A stretch of DNA of 64,000 bases from Enteractinococcus helveticum (GTDB lineage Bacteria; Actinomycetota; Actinomycetes; Actinomycetales; Micrococcaceae), in the NCBI RefSeq assembly GCF_001657475.1, contig NZ_LXEY01000012.1, positions 1-64,000 of the forward strand, in the 5' to 3' direction. Numbering within the stretch: the stretch's first letter is position 1; each line of letters opens with the position of its first letter. Position numbers and translations under genes: made by a program. Shown piece by piece: positions 53,848 through 61,844 of the stretch. The notes below the pieces were generated by a model. It saw nothing but the letters and a program-made list of their open reading frames with translations. It was not told the origin of the DNA and searched no databases.

Positions 53848-55244
53848 GCCATGCAGCTGAAGAACTCGGCGAAGAAGTCATCGCCGAGGAAGAAGAAACC
53901 GAGCCGAAACGCAAGAAACACCTTGGGTTGCTACTCGGGATCTTCGCCGGAGTCGTCATCGTGGTACTGCTGGTCGGATATTTGGTGCGTGCCAATGCTG
54001 ATCAGGGGCCAGACCCGGTTGCGGTGACCGTACCGATCGCACTGGCAGAGATGGCTCCGCCGGAGAACGCAAAGCTCGGCGTGATCATGACGCTGGGTTC
54101 GGGCGAAGCCGAAGGATCGCAGTGGCATCAGGCTGCTCAGGGCGCCGTCGTCGCACAAGAACGCATTCGGCTGGGTGGCAACGACGTCGAACTGATTGCC
54201 GAAGACGACCTTGGCACGGCATCCGGCGGTGTGGATGCCGTGGATAGTCTGATCAACCAGGGCGTTTCGGGGATTATTTATGCCAGCGCGGGCGATCATC
54301 TGCACGATGGGCTCAAGGCCGCCACGGATGCCGGTGTGCCGGTGATTTTGCCGTACGAAACTGCGCCCGATGGTGTGGAGCGGGTGTGGTCGTTGGCACC
54401 GGCAGCACAAGACACTGCGGATGCCCTGGCGGCCAAGGTTGCTGAATTCGAGCGGCCTGTGCACATCAACGCGGGTGAAGAACTGCCCGATGGCGTGGAT
54501 GTTGACGATGAATTGTCGTTCAACGCCGAGACAAATATCGATGACTTTGCCGAAGACATTGCCCTGCGTACCGGTGCTAACCCGTATGGCAATGGTGCGT
54601 ATACGGGTGGGGGAGAAGACGAACAAACACCGCCACCCGTGGCACAGAACCCGGCGGATGCCGTGGTGGTTTCTGGGCCGGCGGCCATGCAGGCCCGCGT
54701 GGTGTTTGCGCTGCAGACCGGTAACGTTTCGGTGCCGGTGATTCTGACCGATGCTGCACTGAGTCCACGGTTCGAACAGACGCTATTGGAGCTGGGCGGT
54801 ACGGTGTCGTCGAATCTGCGCACGATCGGTGTGTCGGCTGACGACGGTATGGCGCTGGGTACCTCCGGGCAGAGCCGGGCGATGTCGGCGTTTTTGAGTG
54901 CTAACCGCCAGTTTGCGGGCAATGAGGAAATCACTAATCTGACCGGGGATGCTCCACTGGCCGAGACCGCGGCGGTTGCCGATACGCGCGGCCACGATGC
55001 AGTGCTCGCCTTTGCTGAGGCCTTGAATGTTGCCGGTGGTACTGACCCGGCCAATGTTGCCGAGGCGCTTGGCGGTTTGCACATGGTGGCTGGTCACGGC
55101 ATTGCCGGACCGGCTCTAGACTTTAGCCAAAGCCATGCCGTGGATGCGGCTGTAACGGTACTCAATGCGTCGTCGCAGCGCCTTGGTTTGCGCCCGGTGC
55201 ACGGTGAAGTCTCGGATGCGCTGGTGTGGATCAACCAGCCCTAG
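53844..55244 (+). CDS. Membrane-anchored periplasmic-binding-fold protein
   Basis: 466 residues. A short acidic cytoplasmic N-terminus and one helix (about 29-50) anchor a type I periplasmic-binding-fold (Peripla_BP_6-like) domain outside: AKLGVIMTLGSGEAEGSQWH, VELIAEDDLGTASGGVDAVD and SGIIYASAGDHLHDGLKAAT. There is no ABC transporter gene nearby and the protein is not a lipoprotein, so it is probably not an importer component. Lying between the giant lipoprotein and the FHA-ATPase, it may sense a ligand or wall signal for secretion. Its function is unproven. Confidence 0.8.
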   Translation: MSHAAEELGEEVIAEEEETEPKRKKHLGLLLGIFAGVVIVVLLVGYLVRANADQGPDPVAVTVPIALAEMAPPENAKLGVIMTLGSGEAEGSQWHQAAQGAVVAQERIRLGGNDVELIAEDDLGTASGGVDAVDSLINQGVSGIIYASAGDHLHDGLKAATDAGVPVILPYETAPDGVERVWSLAPAAQDTADALAAKVAEFERPVHINAGEELPDGVDVDDELSFNAETNIDDFAEDIALRTGANPYGNGAYTGGGEDEQTPPPVAQNPADAVVVSGPAAMQARVVFALQTGNVSVPVILTDAALSPRFEQTLLELGGTVSSNLRTIGVSADDGMALGTSGQSRAMSAFLSANRQFAGNEEITNLTGDAPLAETAAVADTRGHDAVLAFAEALNVAGGTDPANVAEALGGLHMVAGHGIAGPALDFSQSHAVDAAVTVLNASSQRLGLRPVHGEVSDALVWINQP

Positions 55245-55265
55245 TCAGATAGTTAGGATGCGGTA

Positions 55266-58200
55266 TTGCGGATTCTGCTCGACCTCGATGGTGCAACACA
55301 GGTAGTCAACCTCAACGGCTTCCAGCCGCAGGCGACCCTTGCTGATCTCACGGAATCTGCGCTGGGCTACCGCCTGGCAGACGACGACCGACTCTACGTT
55401 GACCAGCTGCCGGTGACCGGGGAAACCACACTTGCTGACTGCACGATCCTTGAGGGATCGGTCATCTCGCGGAAAGCCCCCGAGAAGACCGGCAATATTG
55501 CCGGGTGGAACGTCGCGGTGTCCGGTGGATTCGCCGTCGGGAGCGTCGTCGTGGTGCCGGAGCACCGTGCGCTGGTGATTGGTCGAGCACCCCAAGCTGA
55601 TCTGGTGCTGCCCACCGAAAGCGCCTCCTGGCACCACTGCACGATCGAGCTGACCGATGATGGTCTGATCATCAAAGACTCCGGTTCCACCAACGGCACC
55701 TACGTTGACGGTGTCAGCGTTGACGAGGACGGCACGGTGGTGACCGAGGCAGCCACGGTGCAAGCCGGTGGCGCAGTACTCTCCGTGGAACCATTCCGCC
55801 ATGATCCGGTGGCGCCGGCTCCAGGGTCGCTGAAGAACCTGACGCCTGCGGCCACGGCACCGTTTAACCGACCACCGCGGCCGGGCTTGCCGCCCAAGCC
55901 TGAGGCCGTTGAGCCGCCGGCACCCGAAGAGGTCAACGACCAGGCGCGCTTTAGCCTGGTGACGATCATCGCGCCGCTGATCATGGCCGGTGTGCTCGTG
56001 GTGGTGCTGGGCAACCCGCGGTTTGCCCTGTTTGCGCTGCTGAGCCCCATGATGGCCATCGGCATGTACTTTGAGCAGAAGCGGCGTCGCAAAAAGAATC
56101 TTGAGGCCGAGGAAGAGCGCTTCAGCCAGGCCATTCAGGACTTCGACGAAGAGCTCACCGAGGCGGCGGCCACGGAAATTCAACGTCGTCATGAGCTGAT
56201 TCCCGACCCGGCAACCGTCATGCGGCGGGTGGCCCTGCCGTCCACGCTGATGTGGCAGCGCCGCCCAGATGCGACCGACCATTTGTATTTGCACGCCGGG
56301 ATCGGCGATATCCCGTGGCAGCCGGAACTGGATGACCGAGGCTCCCAGAAGTATCACGAACGCGTGCGCAAAGTGTTAGACGCCAGTCAGCTGACCGCAG
56401 CACCCGTGTTGGTGGACCTGAATAATGCCGGGGTGGTTGGCATTGTGGGGGACCGTGAGGGTGCGCTGGCCCTGGCGCGCAGCTTGGTGATGCAAGCTAC
56501 CGTGCACGTGGGACCCGCGGATCTGAGCGTCGGGGTGTTTTGCGATAACGGGCGCGAAGACGTGTGGGACTGGGCTGCCTGGTTGCCGCACACCAAACAA
56601 CCCGGCACTTCATCTGGTGCGCACTGGATGGCGAATCAGCGTGATGCCAGCGATGCGATGCTGCGCGGACTGTTGGACAACATCAACGGGCTGCCAACCG
56701 ACGGGCTGATGCTGGTTATTGATTCCGAGGTGCTGACCGAGGGCCGGAACTCGCCGGCGCGTGACCTGTTGGGCCACGGCCGGGACCACGGTGGGGTGCG
56801 GATTTTGCGTGCCGATGAGAAGAACACGCAGGTCAGCGGCATTGTTATTGCCACGACCACCGATCAACTGCCGGCCGCCTGTACCACGGTCATTGAGGTG
56901 GGTCAAGATGCCTCGGCCTCGGTGCATCACCCCGAAAACCTCATCGATGTGGAAGACGTGACCCTAGCTGGAGTGAGTCTTGAGGACGCCGAGTACTGCG
57001 CACGCCGTCTGGCCCAGTTTGAGGACCCGGAACTTGTGGTGCCCGGAGCCGCACTACCATCGTTGGTCCGGCTTCCCGAACTGCTGGGCGTTGAGGACCT
57101 CAACGCCCAGACGATCCAAGATCTATGGCGCTCGCCCGGGATGTCTGGCCCGGTGGGGGTCAGCGAAAAGGGCACGGTGTTTTTGGACATCGTCAAAGAT
57201 GGCCCGCACGGGCTGGTCGGTGGGACCACCGGTTCCGGTAAATCAGAATTCTTACGCTCCTTTATTGCCGGGTTGGCTGCGCGCAATAGCCCCGAAACGC
57301 TGAGCTTTATTCTCATTGACTTCAAGGGTGGGGCCGCGTTCAAGGCCGCCGAACGACTGCCGCACACCATCGGTACCATCTCGAACCTTGATGAGCAGCT
57401 GGCCGACCGTGCCCTGCGCGCCCTGGAAGCCGAGATGGAACGCCGTCAGCGACTCTTTGCCGAGGCCGGCGAAGACATCGACAACCTGCCCGCTTACTTG
57501 GCCACGAATCCGCCGGAGCCGCTGCCGCGCTTGTTGCTGGTGATTGACGAGTTCGCGATGCTGGCCAAAGACTTCCCGGACGTGTTGGCCTCGTTGGTCA
57601 GTGTGGCCGCCGTGGGCCGTACCCTGGGTGTGCACATGATCCTGGCGACCCAGCGCCCGGCCGGTGTGGTCAACGAAGACATCCTGGCCAATACGAACCT
57701 GCGTGTTGCGTTGCGTGTGCAAAGCCGTGAAGACTCCTCGAATGTGATCGGGGTGCCGGATGCGGCCAGCATTGAGCGCTCCCAAATGGGACGCGCCTAC
57801 ATCAAACTGGGCCAGGACGACATTACCCCCGTCCAGACCGCCCTGGTGACCGGCAAGGCCCAGGAGCACGTGTCCGAAAAGGTCGAGATCCAAGACGTGG
57901 GGCTATTTGGTCAGCTCGTGCCGCGCAAAACCGCAGCACCGAAAGTCTCCAGCAGCGACGAGAACGATTTTGACCTGCTCATCGACGCCGTCATTGCCGC
58001 CAATGACGCCGCCGGGATTGCGCCACCGCGCCAGGTCTGGCCCGAGGCACTGGGCGAACGCGTCCGCCTCGACGGGTATGCGGCCGACACCGAAAACGAT
58101 CCACAGGACCGCCCGGCTCCGGCCGTGGGCGGTGTGCACCGCGGCGTGGTGTGCGTCGCGCTGGCTGATGAACCCGATCTGCAACGCCAGTCGCCCACCG

Positions 58201-59597
58201 GCTGGGACATGCACGAAGGCAACCTGATGCTCATGGGCGTGCGCGGCAGTGGTACGACGACGACCCTGGCCAGCATCGGGCTGGCACTTGCCGCAACCAG
58301 GTCGCCTCAAGAACTAGACCTGCTGTGCCTGGATGTGGGCTCGCGCGGGCTCGCCGAGCTTGAGCGCCTCCCGCACACGGTTGCCTACGTGGGTGCCGGG
58401 CCGGGGGCTAAGGAACAACAGGTTCGCTTCATGCGGTTTTTGCGCACGGAGTTCAACCGTCGTCGTGAAACCGGCGTGAAACAACGCGATATGGTCATCC
58501 TGCTCGACGGACTGGCCACGTTCAAAGACGAATTCACTGACTTCGAGGGCCAAGAACACCTCGAAACTCTCTACCGTGTCTACGCCGATGGGCCCGCGGT
58601 TGGCATGCACTTTGTGGTCACCACCACGCGCGCCAAGGCCGTGCCACCGGCCATGGATGAAGTCACCACCCAGCGCTGGGTCTACCGCCTGGCCGATGCC
58701 TACGATTACTCAGCACTCGGGGTCAAAGGCAAAAACGTGCCCGCCGATGTGCCGGGCCGCTGTGTTGAAATCAACACGCTGCTGCAAATGCATATCGCCA
58801 CCCCGGATGAGGGCTTCGAAGCAGCAGTGACCGAAGCCGCTGCACGCTGGGCCGATGCGCCCGCCAAAACCGATGTCATCGGGGTCCTACCCGAAAACAT
58901 TGCCGTCAGTGCCCTGGCCTCGCACCTGGATCTCACCCGGGAGCCGCTGCGTATCCCGGTGGGCATCAGCGAAGACACCCTGCAACCCAGCGTATTAGAA
59001 GTCTTCGAAGAAGAACATATTCTGCTCGCTGGGCCTGCCCGCAGCGGGAAATCCACGCTGCTGTGTGCCATCGCTGAGCTGCTGCTCAATGCCCCGGCCG
59101 ACCAGCGCCCTGCCGTCTGGGGCATTTCTAACCGACGTTCCCCGCTGGGCGACCTGCCATTGGATAAGATCGCCGAAACCCCCGACGACATCCCCGGCAT
59201 GCTGGCCCTGTTGCGTCTGGAAACCGGCCCGGTCTTCCTGCTCATTGACGACGCCGAACGCATTGATGATGCCGACCAGTCCATCACCGGACTACTGACC
59301 TCTACCAAGCCCCGAGTCTGTGTGGTTGCCGCCGGGCGAGCTGGCGATCTGCGCTCGCAATACGGCCACTGGACCAAGAAACTGTCCAAAGCCCGGTGCG
59401 GTGTCCTGTTGCAACCCGAGGTTGATTTCGACGGCGACCTACTCAACGTCAAGCTCCCGCGCCGTGCCCCGGTCGCCATGACCACCGGACGCGGCTATGC
59501 CGGTGTCGGCGGATCAGTGGCGCTGATCCAGTCGATGAGTCCAACCGACCAGGTCGAATCATCTCAACCATCGGTTGAGGCACAAGCCAAGTCTTAG
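55266..59597 (+). CDS. FHA-domain FtsK/SpoIIIE ATPase (EssC/EccC-like)
   Basis: 1443 residues. An N-terminal ubiquitin-like segment leads to an FHA domain (about 95-155, ALVIGRAPQADLVLP, then WHHCTIEL and STNGTYVDG) that reads phosphothreonine. Two membrane helices follow (about 230-275). Three FtsK-type ATPase modules are next: domain 1 Walker A GGTTGSGKSEF near 652 with Walker B LLLVIDEFAML; domain 2 GVRGSGTTTTL near 991, where the lysine is lost; domain 3 GPARSGKSTLL near 1256. This is the motor of type VII secretion. TTG start at 55266, 21 bases after the previous stop. Coupling with the kinase at 61845 is plausible. Confidence 0.93.
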   Translation: MRILLDLDGATQVVNLNGFQPQATLADLTESALGYRLADDDRLYVDQLPVTGETTLADCTILEGSVISRKAPEKTGNIAGWNVAVSGGFAVGSVVVVPEHRALVIGRAPQADLVLPTESASWHHCTIELTDDGLIIKDSGSTNGTYVDGVSVDEDGTVVTEAATVQAGGAVLSVEPFRHDPVAPAPGSLKNLTPAATAPFNRPPRPGLPPKPEAVEPPAPEEVNDQARFSLVTIIAPLIMAGVLVVVLGNPRFALFALLSPMMAIGMYFEQKRRRKKNLEAEEERFSQAIQDFDEELTEAAATEIQRRHELIPDPATVMRRVALPSTLMWQRRPDATDHLYLHAGIGDIPWQPELDDRGSQKYHERVRKVLDASQLTAAPVLVDLNNAGVVGIVGDREGALALARSLVMQATVHVGPADLSVGVFCDNGREDVWDWAAWLPHTKQPGTSSGAHWMANQRDASDAMLRGLLDNINGLPTDGLMLVIDSEVLTEGRNSPARDLLGHGRDHGGVRILRADEKNTQVSGIVIATTTDQLPAACTTVIEVGQDASASVHHPENLIDVEDVTLAGVSLEDAEYCARRLAQFEDPELVVPGAALPSLVRLPELLGVEDLNAQTIQDLWRSPGMSGPVGVSEKGTVFLDIVKDGPHGLVGGTTGSGKSEFLRSFIAGLAARNSPETLSFILIDFKGGAAFKAAERLPHTIGTISNLDEQLADRALRALEAEMERRQRLFAEAGEDIDNLPAYLATNPPEPLPRLLLVIDEFAMLAKDFPDVLASLVSVAAVGRTLGVHMILATQRPAGVVNEDILANTNLRVALRVQSREDSSNVIGVPDAASIERSQMGRAYIKLGQDDITPVQTALVTGKAQEHVSEKVEIQDVGLFGQLVPRKTAAPKVSSSDENDFDLLIDAVIAANDAAGIAPPRQVWPEALGERVRLDGYAADTENDPQDRPAPAVGGVHRGVVCVALADEPDLQRQSPTGWDMHEGNLMLMGVRGSGTTTTLASIGLALAATRSPQELDLLCLDVGSRGLAELERLPHTVAYVGAGPGAKEQQVRFMRFLRTEFNRRRETGVKQRDMVILLDGLATFKDEFTDFEGQEHLETLYRVYADGPAVGMHFVVTTTRAKAVPPAMDEVTTQRWVYRLADAYDYSALGVKGKNVPADVPGRCVEINTLLQMHIATPDEGFEAAVTEAAARWADAPAKTDVIGVLPENIAVSALASHLDLTREPLRIPVGISEDTLQPSVLEVFEEEHILLAGPARSGKSTLLCAIAELLLNAPADQRPAVWGISNRRSPLGDLPLDKIAETPDDIPGMLALLRLETGPVFLLIDDAERIDDADQSITGLLTSTKPRVCVVAAGRAGDLRSQYGHWTKKLSKARCGVLLQPEVDFDGDLLNVKLPRRAPVAMTTGRGYAGVGGSVALIQSMSPTDQVESSQPSVEAQAKS

Positions 59598-59640
59598 TCG
59601 TGGAAAGTCCGCGGCTCAAAAAGTGTTCTAAGGAGAACTC

Positions 59641-60120
59641 ATGACCATCACTGCCTCTTCGAAGAAACTCGCAGCCCTGGCGGTTCTGCCATTTGCCGCA
59701 GTGCTGACCCTGTCGGGATGTGGGGAAGAAGAAGCCACCGAAACCTCGTTCACCCAGGAACAAAACGGTGTCGAGATGACTATGACGTACACCCACAAGG
59801 GTGATGAGGTCATTAAACAGACCACCAGCAACGTCATTGACTACGAAGCAGCCGGCTTGGCAGATAAAGAAGAAGCTCAAGCCCTGCTGGACCCAATGGT
59901 GGAACAAGCTGCTGATATTGAAGGCTACGAGCAGTCCATCGAATATGGCGAAACCTCAGCAACTGAAGAAGTCAGCATTGACTACGAAGTCGTTGATATG
60001 AGCCAGTTGGGTGACGTGCCTGGGTTTGAAGGCTCCGCCGACATGGAAGATGCCGACTACATCAGTTTTGAAGAAAGCCGGGAACTGCTGGAGCAACAAG
60101 GGTTCACCGAAGTCGAATAA
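59641..60120 (+). CDS. DUF1307-like lipoprotein, copy 1
   Basis: 159 residues. Lipobox LSGC (Cys27), then an acidic mature part with QNGVEMTMTYTHKGDEVIKQ and EQSIEYGETSATEEVSIDYE, the pattern of DUF1307 (YehR-like) lipoproteins. Function unknown. Paralogous to 60286-60879 including the ribosome site AAGGAGAACTC. It lies 43 bases after the ATPase. Confidence 0.82.
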   Translation: MTITASSKKLAALAVLPFAAVLTLSGCGEEEATETSFTQEQNGVEMTMTYTHKGDEVIKQTTSNVIDYEAAGLADKEEAQALLDPMVEQAADIEGYEQSIEYGETSATEEVSIDYEVVDMSQLGDVPGFEGSADMEDADYISFEESRELLEQQGFTEVE

Positions 60121-60160
60121 TACGATGTGACGCTGACGATCCACACGTCGTCACTTATAG

Positions 60161-60190
60161 CGGGGAGTCTTTACCAGAGGGCTCCCCGTT
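60161..60190 (+). terminator. Terminator after DUF1307 lipoprotein copy 1
   Basis: CGGGGAG (60161-60167) pairs with CTCCCCG (60182-60188), followed by TTTCA. It may attenuate expression between the two copies. Confidence 0.7.
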
Positions 60191-60285
60191 TCACATTGTT
60201 GACAGCTCTTTCAAATTCTTAAGAAAACCAAGTGGGCGTCGTGCTAGAACCGCGACGCCCACATGTGTTCCAAGGAGAACTCCCC

Positions 60286-60879
60286 ATGACTATCACTGCA
60301 TCATTGAAGAAAAAATTCACCGCCGTGGCAGTGCTGCCCTTTGCTGCGGCTCTGACACTATCGGCCTGTGGCGATTCTACGAACGACGCCTCGAACGTCA
60401 ATATTGAGCCGGTTGAATCCCAGGCAGCACCGAGTGAAACTAACATTGAGCCAGTTGAGACCACGCCGGAGTCACCTGCGGCCGATGGTGAAACAACCGA
60501 AACCGCCTTTACTCAAAACCAAAACGGTGTGGAAATGACGCTCACCTACACTGCAGTCGGCGACCGGGTTGTCAAACAGACGACTCGCAACGTGATCGAC
60601 TACCAGGCAGCTGGGTTTGGCAGTAAAGAACAGGCCCAGGAAGTATTCGACCCGCTCATGGAGCAATCCGCCGGCGTCGAAGGCTATGACCAGAGCATGG
60701 AATACGGCGAGACCTCTGCAGTGGAGGAAGTCAGCATTGACTACCGAGTCGTGGACATGAGTGCGCTGAGCGATATCCCAGGCTTTGAAGGTTCGGAAAA
60801 CATGGGCGCGGCCGACTTCGTTAGCCTGTCGGAAAGCCGCAAATTGCTTGAACAGCAGGGTTTCACCGAAGTTGAATAG
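60286..60879 (+). CDS. DUF1307-like lipoprotein, copy 2
   Basis: 197 residues. Lipobox LSAC (Cys28), an acidic Thr/Glu-rich linker of about 45 residues absent from copy 1, then the same domain (QNGVEMTLTYTAVGDRVVKQ, EQSAGVEGYDQSMEYGETSA). Begins MTITASLKKK against MTITASSKKL of copy 1. ATG at 60286 behind AAGGAGAAC. A tandem duplication that has diverged. Confidence 0.82.
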   Translation: MTITASLKKKFTAVAVLPFAAALTLSACGDSTNDASNVNIEPVESQAAPSETNIEPVETTPESPAADGETTETAFTQNQNGVEMTLTYTAVGDRVVKQTTRNVIDYQAAGFGSKEQAQEVFDPLMEQSAGVEGYDQSMEYGETSAVEEVSIDYRVVDMSALSDIPGFEGSENMGAADFVSLSESRKLLEQQGFTEVE

Positions 60880-60920
60880 GGCTTGCTGTCGTCCTACGAC
60901 GGTAAGCATGGTGCTGATGA

Positions 60921-60958
60921 TGGGGAGTTTTTGTGAGGAAACAAAGACTCCCCATTTT
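60921..60958 (+). terminator. Terminator after DUF1307 lipoprotein copy 2
   Basis: TGGGGAGT (60921-60928) pairs with ACTCCCCA (60947-60954), followed by TTTT. A typical intrinsic terminator closing the lipoprotein pair. Confidence 0.8.
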
Positions 60959-61018
60959 CAATTTCAGCTGTCCCAGTCACGCGTCGGATGCCTCTGGAAA
61001 CGCAAGTCCTTTCATAAG

Positions 61019-61068
61019 ACTGCCTCCTGATGAGAAAATCTTGAAAGATTTTCTCATCAGGAGGCAGT
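61019..61068. repeat. Perfect 24-bp inverted repeat (palindrome)
   Basis: The left arm 61019-61042 (beginning ACTGCCTCCTGATGAG, ending AAAATCTT) is exactly matched by its reverse complement at 61045-61068, with a two-base gap. It is far longer than a normal terminator and has no T tract. It sits right where the coding frame of the next gene loses its N-terminus. Possibly paired ends of a small mobile element. Confidence 0.9.
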
Positions 61069-61130
61069 GAAAAACTAACTCAACTTGTTGCAGATCCGTC
61101 GATACTCGTACCGCGCAGTACGCCGATGCC

Positions 61131-61697
61131 ATGAGCTTAGCCGATCAATATCACCTGGCTGGGGAACACTATGAGCAGCTCAATGGGTTTTCCGGTGAGG
61201 TTCAACGAGATATCTTCGACGGCGAGTGGCTCGATACGAGTAAATCTCCCGGTGCTGTTCCGATGCAGGGCGGGGCGCTAGGTCGTGCTCCGGCGGGTGC
61301 GACGAATGAAAATAGCCATTACTTCACTGCAGAGCGTTGGTATTCTACTACCGAAGATTTGGACCCGGTTATCGTCAAAGCTGCCGAGGCGTGGGATTCT
61401 TGGGACTGGGATGTAAGCGAGTACAGCAGTGAGCTCAGCGGGAATCTGCGGGTTCAAGCAGCCACCCCAGAGGGGTATTACTTTCAACTCAAAGAAGGCA
61501 ATGATGAATTGCGGTTGACCGGGTCGTCCCCGGTCTATTGGGCCAACTTAGATGAGCTTCAAGATGCGGTTGTTCAGCGTCTTGAAGCTGAAGATGTTGC
61601 CGGGACTGTGACGTGGGATGCGACTGATCGCGACGATGACGATGTGGGGCGTCGTATGCCTGGGGAGTACCGCGACTTCCCTGCGGGGGATAGTTGA
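61131..61697 (+). pseudogene. Lipoprotein-like protein, 5' truncated
   Basis: 188 residues from ATG 61131. The frame is open and protein-like upstream too (SVDTRTAQYADAM), back to the palindrome, but without a start or a signal peptide. Secreted relatives normally have a lipoprotein signal here. Recognisable stretches are DQYHLAGEHYEQLNGFSGEV and IFDGEWLDTSKSPGAVP; no named family is recalled. It is probably non-functional or expressed from an internal start. Confidence 0.6.
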
Positions 61698-61844
61698 TAA
61701 GAGATCGGTCCGGATCCAGGAGGACAGAAATGCTCATAAGATTGTTGTCCGGTTAGCGGTACTTCGAGTGTAACCCGCCAGGACGATGACCGACCCTAGC
61801 GTCAGCACCATCGGGCAGGTAGAGAAAATATTACGACGAAATGA

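Noticed and set aside
55245-56357. 370-residue minus-strand open frame opposite the FHA-ATPase
   Set aside because: Antisense shadow of a strongly supported gene.
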